Below are positions 15,378-23,683 of a stretch of DNA of 64,000 bases, one piece after another. The notes below the pieces were generated by a model. It was given only the letters and a program-made list of their open reading frames with translations, did no database searches and had not been told where the DNA came from. Made by a program: the position numbers and the translations under genes. Position 1 is the stretch's first letter; every line of letters begins with the position of its first letter. The stretch lies in assembly GCA_036279015.1 (NCBI GenBank), contig DASUJY010000088.1, positions 1-64,000 of the forward strand, read 5' to 3'. The DNA comes from DATEOR01 sp036279015. GTDB taxonomy: Bacteria; Actinomycetota; Thermoleophilia; Gaiellales; Gaiellaceae.

Positions 15378-17542
15378 ATGCGGCCGATCACCCGGCGGCC
15401 GACGTTCAGCGCACCGTCGATTCCCTGGAGGCGCACGCGCGTCGCCCGCGGGACCGTGACGCGCGAGGAACCCGCCGGCCGCCGGACCGACCGCGACCCG
15501 CCGCTCGCCCAGTCCGGGGATCCCCAGCGAACGCGAATCCTCGCCGGCTCGCTCGACCACAGCCGCACACGGGTGTGGCCGTTCCTCTTTCGCTCCCCGG
15601 ACAGAATGCGGACGACCGGCGCGCGGGTGTCGACGACGCTCGCGGCCGCGAGCGTGCGCGTTCCGAAGGCCGTCGTCGCCTCGACCTGCACCCGGTAGAC
15701 CCCGTCGTCGGTGTCGTGGCCCCGCTTCGCCTTTCCGTTCCACACAAAGCTCGCCCGCCCCTTCGGAAGCGACCCGAGCCGCTGGAGATACTTGACCACT
15801 CGGTCGCCGTCCATGATCCGGACCCGCACGTCGGCCCGGCGGGCGAGCAGGAACGAGACGGTCGCGGCATCAGCGCGCCCGTCAGCGTTCGGCGAGATCG
15901 CCGCCGGCGAGACGTCCAGGTAGCCCAGCGACCTGTCGACCATCACCTTCCGGCTGCCGGTGACCCGCTGGCCGGGCGCCGTCGCGGTCAGCCGGATCCG
16001 GTATTCCCCGTCCGGGACCGGGTCGCCGGACGAATCCGTCCCGCTCCATGTGAGGCTCCTCGTGCCGCCACGGTAGGACTGGGCCGTCACGAGCGAGCGG
16101 ACGAGGCGTGCCGAGGAATCGAACACCTCCGCCTTGACGCTGGCGCGGATCGAGAGTGAGTACGAGAGGGTCGCACGCTCACCGACCCCGTCGCCGTTCG
16201 GCGAGAAGGCGCGCGGGCGCACCTTCAGGCGCTTCACCTCGAGCTCCGGAGGACCCGGAACCCGCCCCTCAGCCGGCCGGACCTTCGTCCCCGCCTCGAT
16301 CTCGTAGGTGAAGTCGCCGAACGGAATCGCGGACGCGTCCCAGGTCCAGTCGACAAGCTTCCCCGTGCCGCTGCCGCCCGCGACCTTCGTCCCTGAACCG
16401 TCGAGGATGCTCACCGTCCAGCCGCGCGACGACGAGAGCTCGGCCGTGAAACGGACCGCGGCTCCGAGGCTTCCCGACACCACCGGGTCGTAGAGCTTCG
16501 GAAGCCCCCTCGCCGCGACGTCCCGGGCGATTTCGGGCAACTGCGCGTAGAGGGCGCTCCCCGGGCAGCTCGTCGGGCCCGTGTCCCGGTGCCCGGAGAC
16601 GGCTCGGAGCTTCACCGGGGTCCCGGCCGGATAGGCCGGGTTGCCGCCGGAGATCCACGTCAGGCGGCCGCGCGGATTCACGTGCGAGACGTCGAGCCGC
16701 CAGGCGAGCAGCCTGACGAGAGCCGCCCGCGCCTTCCTTGAGACGCGGCTCGAGCCGTACGTGCCGAGCACCGCTACCCCGGTGCTGCCGGTGTTGAAGC
16801 CCTGCGCATGCGCGCCGACGACGTCGCGGTCGATCCCGCCGGCTCGCCCTTCGAAGATCTGGCCGTACTTGTCGACGAGGAAGTTGTAGCCGATGTCGTT
16901 CCAGCCGTTCGCGAGCACGTGGTAGCGCTCGATTCCGCGGACGATCGCCGCCGATTGCGAAGCTGAGTACGAGTTCGTTCCGGCGGTGTGGTGGACGACC
17001 GCGAAGTGGACGGCCGAGGCGTAGGCGGGCGCAGCGCGCACGATCGACTCGTCCGCCCCCCACTGTGCGCGCCGGATGATCGAGGGACGGCTCGACCGCG
17101 CGCTCGCAGGTGGCGCGAGCTGTACGGGTCGCGAGGGCTCGCTCCAGACGAAGTAGGCGCGGAGCCGCGTGACCTCGTCGTCGAGGCGGTACTGAATCGA
17201 GGTCGCCGGGCCCGTCCAGTAGGGGCTGCCGAACGTCCAGCCGCGCCGGGCCCGGCTCTCGCTCGAGCCGGCGTCGGGCGAGTCGAACGGCTCCGGGGCC
17301 GCGAGACGCCACGGGCTCCACGCGCCGGCACCGGCCGCCGTCCTGAACGAGACCTTTCCGCGGCCCTTCCAGTGGAGGCCGACGAGGTCGAACTCGATCG
17401 GCGCCGCACGCGCCGGGTGGCGAAGTCCGCCGGTGGCCGGAACGGGCTCGTCGCGGACGACGAAGCGGTCGGCGGCGGACGCGACGCCCGGGGGGAGCGC
17501 GGCGGCCGCGAGCGCGACGGCGAGAATCCTGAGAACGGCCAT
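15374..17542 (-). CDS. Secreted N-acetylmuramoyl-L-alanine amidase (PGRP fold) with FlgD-like Ig repeats
   Basis: The 722-residue protein begins with a signal peptide (MAVLRILAVALAAAALPPG, then VASAA). Residues about 30-145 are unassigned. The PGRP/amidase_2 domain (about 150-350) carries the zinc ligands: His in VVHHTAG, His in SGHRD and Cys in TSCPG, plus NDIGYNFLVD. Two FlgD-type Ig-like repeats follow, each with a calcium-site-like SPNGDG or SPNADG, then a basic C-terminal tail. It probably cleaves peptidoglycan stem peptides outside the cell. ATG 17540 was chosen because the signal peptide begins there; a TTG 54 nt upstream would add a basic leader. It is read convergently with birA. Confidence 0.88.
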   Translation of the reverse strand: MAVLRILAVALAAAALPPGVASAADRFVVRDEPVPATGGLRHPARAAPIEFDLVGLHWKGRGKVSFRTAAGAGAWSPWRLAAPEPFDSPDAGSSESRARRGWTFGSPYWTGPATSIQYRLDDEVTRLRAYFVWSEPSRPVQLAPPASARSSRPSIIRRAQWGADESIVRAAPAYASAVHFAVVHHTAGTNSYSASQSAAIVRGIERYHVLANGWNDIGYNFLVDKYGQIFEGRAGGIDRDVVGAHAQGFNTGSTGVAVLGTYGSSRVSRKARAALVRLLAWRLDVSHVNPRGRLTWISGGNPAYPAGTPVKLRAVSGHRDTGPTSCPGSALYAQLPEIARDVAARGLPKLYDPVVSGSLGAAVRFTAELSSSRGWTVSILDGSGTKVAGGSGTGKLVDWTWDASAIPFGDFTYEIEAGTKVRPAEGRVPGPPELEVKRLKVRPRAFSPNGDGVGERATLSYSLSIRASVKAEVFDSSARLVRSLVTAQSYRGGTRSLTWSGTDSSGDPVPDGEYRIRLTATAPGQRVTGSRKVMVDRSLGYLDVSPAAISPNADGRADAATVSFLLARRADVRVRIMDGDRVVKYLQRLGSLPKGRASFVWNGKAKRGHDTDDGVYRVQVEATTAFGTRTLAAASVVDTRAPVVRILSGERKRNGHTRVRLWSSEPARIRVRWGSPDWASGGSRSVRRPAGSSRVTVPRATRVRLQGIDGALNVGRRVIGRI

Positions 17543-17626
17543 GGAGGGTGGGCGAGACCTTCTGCGCAGGGAACCAGACGCCTGCTGGGCGCTCAAGGGA
17601 GGGCGGCAGGCCCCTGATAGAATTCT

Positions 17627-17632
17627 TACACT
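17627..17632 (+). promoter_or_regulatory. Putative -10 box of the NfeD-stomatin pair
   Basis: TACACT lies 5 nt before ATG 17638 and 8 nt before the next codon, GTG 17641, consistent with leaderless transcription. The surrounding GATAGAATTCTTACACT is unusually AT-rich for the region. Confidence 0.45.
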
Positions 17633-17637
17633 CGAAA

Positions 17638-18957
17638 ATGGTGTTTTTGCGAGGTTTTTGCGCGCTTCTCGGCGTCCTCGCCGTCGCCCTGGCGCTCGCG
17701 GGGACGGCCGCCGGAGCCGATCCCCCGCGCGTCCTCGCGGTCAAGTTCTCGAACGACATCAATCCGGTCACGCAGGACTACCTGACCGGCGCCGTCGACC
17801 AGGGCGTGGATGACGACTATGACGCCGTCGTCATCCTCATGGACACGCCGGGCGGGCTCGACTCGTCCATGCGCGACATCATCAAGAAGATGCTCGAGGC
17901 GAGCGTGCCGGTCGTGGTCTACGTCTACCCGCCTGGCTCCCGCGACGCCTCGGCGGGCGTCTTCATCACGATGGCCGCCGACGTCGCGGCGATGGCGCCG
18001 CAGACGAACATCGGCTCCTCGACGCCGATCTCGTCGGGCGGCGGCAACATCCCGAGCGATCTGAAGCGCAAGGTGATCAACGACGCGGTCGCCTACATCC
18101 GCAGCCTCGCGAGCGAGCACGGTCGCAACGCCGACTGGGCCGAGCAGGCCGTCCGGAAGGCGTCGAACCTCCCCGCCCGCGATGCGCTCGCGCAGAACGT
18201 CGTCGATCTCGTCGCCCCCGATCTGCCCACGCTCCTCAATCGCATCGACGGCATGCGCGTGGAGCCGAAGGGACTCGTCCTGCACACGGCCGACGCCGAC
18301 GTGACGACGATCGAGATGTCCTTCTGGAAGAAGATCCTGGACACGCTCATCGATCCCAACATCATCGTGCTGCTCCTCTCGCTCGGTGCGCTCGGGATCA
18401 CCGTCGAGCTCTTCAACCCCGGCCTCATCTTCCCCGGCACCTTCGGAGCCATCTCGCTGATCGTCGGCTTCTTCGGCCTCCAGGTGCTGCCGGTGAGCGC
18501 CGCCGGCGTGTTGCTCATCCTGCTCGCGGCGGCCTTCTTCGTCGCCGAGCCGTTCGTCATGAGCCACGGCGCCCTCGCGCTCGCCGGGGCGACCTGCTTC
18601 GTGATCGGCGCGCTCATGCTCTTCGATCCGGCCGGCCCCGGCTACCAGGTGTCCCTCTCCGTCGCACTCGCGATCGCCGGCACGATCGCGCTCTTCATGG
18701 CCTTCGCGATCACGAAGATCGTGCAGGCGAGGCGTCGCAAGCCGGTCACGGGGCGGGACGAGCTCGTCGGCGAGATCGGCGTCGTCCGCAAGGGGCTCGA
18801 TCCGACCGGCTTCGTCTTCGTCCACGGCGAGCTCTGGCAGGCGCGCTCGGAAGACGGACCGATCGCGGCCGGAGAGCATGTGCTCGTCGAGGAGATCGAG
18901 GACGGCCTCGTGCTCCGTGTGCGGCCGCTCGAAGCCGCGATCCCCGCGACGGCGTAG
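17638..18957 (+). CDS. NfeD-family membrane serine protease (ClpP-like plus OB-fold)
   Basis: From ATG 17638 the protein has 439 residues. A signal peptide or anchor (FLRGFCALLGVLAVALALA) precedes a ClpP-class serine protease domain, with DTPGGLDSSM and the catalytic-serine region RDASAGVFITMAA. Four or five membrane segments follow (about 235-365), then a C-terminal NfeD OB-fold domain. The long NfeD class is usually paired with stomatin, as here, and is thought to cleave stomatin C-termini and act in membrane quality control. The stomatin gene starts 13 nt downstream. Confidence 0.88.
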   Translation: MVFLRGFCALLGVLAVALALAGTAAGADPPRVLAVKFSNDINPVTQDYLTGAVDQGVDDDYDAVVILMDTPGGLDSSMRDIIKKMLEASVPVVVYVYPPGSRDASAGVFITMAADVAAMAPQTNIGSSTPISSGGGNIPSDLKRKVINDAVAYIRSLASEHGRNADWAEQAVRKASNLPARDALAQNVVDLVAPDLPTLLNRIDGMRVEPKGLVLHTADADVTTIEMSFWKKILDTLIDPNIIVLLLSLGALGITVELFNPGLIFPGTFGAISLIVGFFGLQVLPVSAAGVLLILLAAAFFVAEPFVMSHGALALAGATCFVIGALMLFDPAGPGYQVSLSVALAIAGTIALFMAFAITKIVQARRRKPVTGRDELVGEIGVVRKGLDPTGFVFVHGELWQARSEDGPIAAGEHVLVEEIEDGLVLRVRPLEAAIPATA

Positions 18958-18970
18958 GATTGGGCCCGAG

Positions 18971-19738
18971 GTGACGGTCGGCATCATCATCGCGGTTGTC
19001 GTAGTCGTCGCCGTCCTGCTCGTGCTCACGGCCGCGATCAGGATCACGCGCGAATACGAGCGAGGCGTCATCTTCCGGCTCGGCCGGCTTCAGTCGCCGC
19101 CCAGGGGCCCGGGCTTCTTCCTGCTCATCCCGATCGTCGACCAGATGGTGCGGGTCGACCTGCGCACGGTCACCCTCAACATCCCCCCGCAAGAGGTGAT
19201 CACGAAGGACAACGTGCCCGTGCGCGTGAACGCGGTCGCCTACTTCAGGATCATCGATCCCGAGAAGGCGATCGTACAGGTCGAGAACTTCATGGTCGCG
19301 ACCTCCCAGATCGCGCAGACGACGCTCAGAAGCGTGCTCGGCCAGCACGTCCTCGACGAGCTCCTCGCCGAGCGCGACAAGATCAACTCGATCCTCCAGG
19401 AGATCATCGACGAGGCCACGTCCCCCTGGGGCATCAAGGTCTCGATCGTCGAGGTCAAGGACGTCGAGATCCCCTCCGGGATGCAGCGTGCGATGGCACG
19501 CCAGGCCGAGGCCGAGCGCGAGCGGCGCGCAAAGGTGATCGCGGCCGAGGGCGAGTTCCAGGCCTCCGAGCGCCTGAAGGACGCCGCCAACGTGATGAGC
19601 CAAAACCCGATCACGCTCCAGCTCCGCTTCCTTCAGACGATGCTCGAGATCTCGTCCGAGCGTTCGACGACCACCTTCCTCCCCCTTCCGATCGAGCTCT
19701 TCCGCCCGTTCATGGGCGGCTCGAACGAACCTCGCTGA
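18971..19738 (+). CDS. Stomatin/band 7 (SPFH) membrane protein
   Basis: The 255-residue protein starts at GTG 18971 with one N-terminal membrane segment (VGIIIAVVVVVAVLLVLTAA), then the SPFH domain (EYERGVIFRLGR, GPGFFLLIPIVDQMVRVDLR, VITKDNVPVRVNAV). A helical region with MQRAMARQAEAERERRAKVI follows, the usual oligomerisation part. It forms a membrane microdomain scaffold and is the expected partner of the upstream NfeD protease. Its stop TGA overlaps the next gene's inferred CTG start. Confidence 0.92.
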   Translation: MTVGIIIAVVVVVAVLLVLTAAIRITREYERGVIFRLGRLQSPPRGPGFFLLIPIVDQMVRVDLRTVTLNIPPQEVITKDNVPVRVNAVAYFRIIDPEKAIVQVENFMVATSQIAQTTLRSVLGQHVLDELLAERDKINSILQEIIDEATSPWGIKVSIVEVKDVEIPSGMQRAMARQAEAERERRAKVIAAEGEFQASERLKDAANVMSQNPITLQLRFLQTMLEISSERSTTTFLPLPIELFRPFMGGSNEPR

Positions 19739-20697
19739 GCACCGAGACGCCTCCGGAGCTTCGCCGCGATCCGGTCTCCGGCCGCTGGGTGGTGATCGCC
19801 CCCGCGCGCGCGCGTCGTCCTGGCGCGTCGAAGGCCGCGCATGCGGAGCTCGACGACGACGCTGCAGGCTGCCCGTTCTGCGCGGGACGCGAATCCGTCA
19901 CCCCACCGGAGACGTTCGCGCTCGGGCCGCCGGGACGGCCCGCCGATGCTCCCGGCTGGTGGGTGCGCGTCGTCCCGAACAAGTTCCCCGCCTTCGGCCC
20001 GTGGTCGGAGGAGGGAAACCGTGACGGCCTCCTCACCCGGAAGGCGGCCCTGGGGCGGCAGGAAGTGGTCGTCCACTCGCCGCGCCACGTGCGCACGCTC
20101 GCGGATCTCACCGGCCGCGAGATCGAGCACGTCGCCGAGGCCTGGCAGAACCGGGCGCTGGCCGCGCGCGAGCAGGGGTTCGCGTACGTGCAGGTGCTCG
20201 TCAACGAGGGCCGCGCCGCCGGCGCCAGTCTCGCTCACAGTCACTCGCAGCTGGTCTGGCTCGAGGAGGAGCCGCCGCTCGTCGCCGAGGAGCGAGCGAC
20301 CGAGGAAGCCGACGGCGGCTGCATTCTCTGCCGCGTGCTCGCGGAGGAGCTCGAGCACCGCATCCGGATCGTGGACGAGCGCGACGGGCTCCTGCTCCTC
20401 TGTCCGTTCGCAGGGCGGCAGCCGTATGAGATGCTCGTGGCGCCGCGCGAGTGCGCCCGCGACCCGTTCTCCGGCGGTGAGCTGGCCGCGGCGGTCCGCC
20501 TCGTGGCCGAGGGTGTCCGGCGGCTCCGGGTAGCCGAGGGGCCGACTCCGGTCAACGCGTGGCTCCACGCCTCCGGCCACTGGCACATCGAGGTGGTGCC
20601 CCGCCTCTCGGTGCTCGCCGGGCTCGAGCTCGGCGCCGGCTACTACGTGAACACGCTCGCGCCCGAGTCGGCGGCGGGCGTTCTACGCGAGGCTTGA
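19735..20697 (+). CDS. galT: Galactose-1-phosphate uridylyltransferase-family (HIT superfamily) protein
   Basis: The frame encodes a GalT-like protein: ELRRDPVSGRWVVIAP at the N-terminus, a zinc pair CPFC (Cys46, Cys49), and HSHSQ at residues 168-172, where the second His is the uridylylated nucleophile (classically HPHxQ). A second GHWHIEVVPR motif lies near the C-terminus. The first GTG (19789) would cut off the conserved start; CTG 19735-19737 gives 320 residues and overlaps the stomatin stop as CTGA. It may transfer UMP or AMP between sugar phosphates in the Leloir pathway; exact specificity is open, and no galK or galE is near. It converges on and overlaps a MerR-like gene by 15 nt. Confidence 0.85.
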   Translation: MSTETPPELRRDPVSGRWVVIAPARARRPGASKAAHAELDDDAAGCPFCAGRESVTPPETFALGPPGRPADAPGWWVRVVPNKFPAFGPWSEEGNRDGLLTRKAALGRQEVVVHSPRHVRTLADLTGREIEHVAEAWQNRALAAREQGFAYVQVLVNEGRAAGASLAHSHSQLVWLEEEPPLVAEERATEEADGGCILCRVLAEELEHRIRIVDERDGLLLLCPFAGRQPYEMLVAPRECARDPFSGGELAAAVRLVAEGVRRLRVAEGPTPVNAWLHASGHWHIEVVPRLSVLAGLELGAGYYVNTLAPESAAGVLREA

Positions 20698-21018
20698 GCG
20701 CTCCACGCGCGAAGGCGGGGCGGGCTGCCGCGGAGAACGTTCTTCCTTGAACTTGCTCGCCGCCTCGATCGCGGTCGACAGGTTCAGCCCCTTGTCCTTC
20801 CCCTGCTTGATGAGCATCACGGTTTCGAGCGCGTCCATGTCGTAGATGCGCTGCTTCTTGCCCTTCGTCGGGATGTGGGCCTTGTTCGTCCAGTAGTCGA
20901 GCTGCATCTTCGAGATCCCGGCCACCTGGCAGACCTGGCCGAGATAGAGCTCGACCTTCTCGAGGTGGTCGGAGAGATTTATCGGTTCAAGCAGGTCAAC
21001 ATGCCTTGGAACCGCCAT
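20683..21018 (-). CDS. MerR-like helix-turn-helix regulator
   Basis: From ATG 21016-21018 the protein has 111 residues. After about 20 residues it has a MerR-type winged helix: LYLGQVCQVAGISKMQLDYWTNKAHIP, then KGKKQRIYDMDALETVMLI. A short KGLNLSTAIEA helix and a basic Pro-rich tail follow. There is no effector or metal-binding domain, so it resembles small MerR-like proteins in actinobacteria that control development or stress. It lies between galT and gyrA, and its target is unknown. GTG 21022 is an alternative start. Confidence 0.75.
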   Translation of the reverse strand: MAVPRHVDLLEPINLSDHLEKVELYLGQVCQVAGISKMQLDYWTNKAHIPTKGKKQRIYDMDALETVMLIKQGKDKGLNLSTAIEAASKFKEERSPRQPAPPSRVERSSLA

Positions 21019-21139
21019 GAACACACTCGTTTCGACCGGGAGGGACGACTTCAGGGGAAGCTACCACCGCCACTCGGCTTTGTGAAGCCTAATCCTGCCG
21101 AAACCTTCTGTCCGGGCCCGGAGACCCGAGAGTGCGCCG

Positions 21140-23683
21140 CTACTCGGCTGCGGGCGAGTCGCTCTGCGGGGGTCCCTCGACGGCCGACACGACCTCCTCG
21201 TCGCCGTCCGCGACCCCGGTCTGGTCGACGACCGGGGCGAGCGTCGAGACCTCCTCTCCGTCGCGCATCCGCATGACGATCACGCCCTGGGTGGAGCGGC
21301 CGAGGCGCTTGACGTCCTCGACCGGCACCTTGATCACGGTGCCGCCGGTGGACATGAGCATGATCTGGTAGCCGTCCCTGACGACGAGCGCGCCCGCGAG
21401 CTCCCCACGCGCCTCCGTCAGCTTCACGGTCTGCACGCCGAGCCCTCCGCGGCCCTTCACCGGGTACTCGTCGATCCGCGTCCGCTTGCCGTAGCCGTTC
21501 CGCGTCACGACGAGGAGGTCGGCCTCGTTTTGCGCGAGGCTCGCGGCGATCACCTCGTCACCGGCCCTGAGACTCATCCCTCGCACACCCTCGGTCGCGC
21601 GTCCCATGGGGCGGGCGCCGCTCTCGTGGAAGCGGATTGCCTGGCCCTTCCGCGAGACCATGAGGATGTCGTCGTCGCCGGAGGAGTGCAGGACCGCGAC
21701 GAGCTCGTCTTCGTCGCGCAGCTTGATCGCGATGATCCCGTCCGCCTTGAGCGGGGTGTTGTACTCGGCGAAGCGCGTCTTCTTGACGACGCCGTTCTTC
21801 GTCGCCAGGACGAGGTACTCCGCCTCGCCGAAGTCGCGGGTGGCGATCAGCGTGCGCACGCTCTCGCTCTGGGCGAGCGGGAGCAGGTTGACGATCGCGC
21901 GCCCCTTCGACTGCCGGCTGCCGAGGGGCAGCTCGTGCACCTTCAGCCGGTAGATCTTGCCGACGGAGGTGAAGAAGAGCAGATAGTCGTGGGTCGAGGC
22001 GACGACGAGGTGCTCGATGTAGTCCTCGTCCTTCAGCTCCATGCCCATGACGCCGATGCCGCCGCGCCGCTGCTCGCGATACGTGGTGACCGGCAGGCGC
22101 TTCACGTACCCGGAGCGCGTGATCGCGATCACCATGTCCTCCTCGGCGATCAGATCCTCGACCTCGAGCTCGGTCTCGGCCGCCACGATCTCGGTGCGAC
22201 GGTCGTCGCCGCGGCCGTAGATCTCCTTGAGCTCGAGCAGCTCCTCGCGGATGACCGCGTCGATGAGCGCCTCGTCGCCGAGGATCGCCCGGAGCTCTGC
22301 GATCCGCTCCTGGAGGTCGGCGTACTCACTCTCGATCTCCTTGCGCGCGAGTCCGGTCAGCCGCGCGAGGCGCAGGTCGAGGATCGCCTGGGCTTGGATC
22401 TCGGTCAGCTCGAACCGCTCCATGAGGCCCGTGCGCGCCGAGTCGGTGTCCTCGGCGCCCCGGATCAGGGCGATCACCTCGTCGAGGTTGTCGAGTGCCT
22501 TGAGGTAGCCCTCGAGGATGTGCGCGCGCTCCTCCGCCTTGCGCAGCTCGTACTTCGAGCGCCGCGTGACGACCTCGCGCTGGTAGTCCAGGTAATACCG
22601 CACGAGCTCGAGGAGCGACAGCGTCCTCGGCACGCCGTCGACGAGCGCGACCGCGTTGTAGCCGAAGGTCGTCTGCAGCGGCGTGTGCTTGAAGAGCTTG
22701 TTGAGGACGACCTGCGGGACCGCGTCGCGCTTCAGCTCGACGTAGATCCGCATGCCGCCCTTGTCGCTGTGGTCCTGCAGCGCCTCGTCGGTCATGGGGA
22801 TCTCGGTCAGGACCTTGTTCTCGACGAGGTCGGCGATCTTCTCGATCACGCCGCCCTCGCCGCCCTTCCGGACGCCGTAGGGAAGCTCGGTGATGATGAT
22901 CGCCGTCTTCCCGCCACGGAGCTCCTCGATGTGGGCGCGACCCCGGACGACGATGCGGCCGCGTCCCGAGCGGTAGGCGTCCCGCACCCCCGAGCGCCCG
23001 ACGATGACGCCGCCGGTCGGAAAGTCGGGCCCCTTCACGTGGCGGCTCAGGCGCTCGACGTCGACGTCCGGGTCGTCGATCATGGCCACGATCGCATCGA
23101 CGACCTCGCCGAGGTTGTGCGGGGGGATGTTGGTCGCCATCCCGACCGCGATCCCGGACGATCCGTTGACGAGCAGGTTCGGGAACCGAGCCGGCAGGAC
23201 CGAGGGCTCCTTGCGCGACTCGTCGTAGTTCGGGATGAAGTCGATCGTGTCGGCGTCGATGTCGCGCAAGAGCTCGGTGGCGAGGCGCGCGAGACGCGAT
23301 TCGGTGTAGCGCATCGCTGCGGCCGAGTCGCCGTCGACCGAGCCGAAGTAGCCCTGCCCGTCCACGAGCGGATAGCGCATCGAGAACGGCTGCGCGAGCC
23401 GGACGAGGGCGTCGTAGATCGCCTGGTCGCCGTGCGGGTGGTAGTTCCCCATCACCGCTCCGACCACGTTGGCGGACTTCCGCGTCGGGCGGTTCGGCTG
23501 GAGACCGGCCTCGTGCATGCTGTAGAGCACGCGCCGGTGCACCGGCTTCAGACCGTCGCGCGCGTCGGGGAGCGCGCGGCTCACGATCACGCTCATCGCG
23601 TAGTCGAGGAAGCTGGCCCGTACCTCCTGGTCGAGCTCCCGCGGCTCGATCCGGCCCTCGACCGGCGGGGTGACCTCAGACAT
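21140..23683 (-). CDS. gyrA: DNA gyrase subunit A
   Basis: The 847-residue protein has the topoisomerase IIA breakage-reunion domain with catalytic Tyr126 in AAMRYTESRL and the C-terminal beta-pinwheel with the GyrA box QRRGGIG near residue 550. The box distinguishes gyrase from topoisomerase IV. At the quinolone-resistance position equal to E. coli Ser83 it has Gln87 (HPHGDQAIYD), while the Asp87-equivalent is kept as Asp91. It introduces negative supercoils together with GyrB. The start overlaps the gyrB stop by 8 nt. Confidence 0.97.
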   Translation of the reverse strand: MSEVTPPVEGRIEPRELDQEVRASFLDYAMSVIVSRALPDARDGLKPVHRRVLYSMHEAGLQPNRPTRKSANVVGAVMGNYHPHGDQAIYDALVRLAQPFSMRYPLVDGQGYFGSVDGDSAAAMRYTESRLARLATELLRDIDADTIDFIPNYDESRKEPSVLPARFPNLLVNGSSGIAVGMATNIPPHNLGEVVDAIVAMIDDPDVDVERLSRHVKGPDFPTGGVIVGRSGVRDAYRSGRGRIVVRGRAHIEELRGGKTAIIITELPYGVRKGGEGGVIEKIADLVENKVLTEIPMTDEALQDHSDKGGMRIYVELKRDAVPQVVLNKLFKHTPLQTTFGYNAVALVDGVPRTLSLLELVRYYLDYQREVVTRRSKYELRKAEERAHILEGYLKALDNLDEVIALIRGAEDTDSARTGLMERFELTEIQAQAILDLRLARLTGLARKEIESEYADLQERIAELRAILGDEALIDAVIREELLELKEIYGRGDDRRTEIVAAETELEVEDLIAEEDMVIAITRSGYVKRLPVTTYREQRRGGIGVMGMELKDEDYIEHLVVASTHDYLLFFTSVGKIYRLKVHELPLGSRQSKGRAIVNLLPLAQSESVRTLIATRDFGEAEYLVLATKNGVVKKTRFAEYNTPLKADGIIAIKLRDEDELVAVLHSSGDDDILMVSRKGQAIRFHESGARPMGRATEGVRGMSLRAGDEVIAASLAQNEADLLVVTRNGYGKRTRIDEYPVKGRGGLGVQTVKLTEARGELAGALVVRDGYQIMLMSTGGTVIKVPVEDVKRLGRSTQGVIVMRMRDGEEVSTLAPVVDQTGVADGDEEVVSAVEGPPQSDSPAAE

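Noticed and set aside
21111..21122. TCCGGGCCCGGA palindrome downstream of gyrA as terminator
   Set aside because: It has no loop and no T-run; a chance GC palindrome is as likely.
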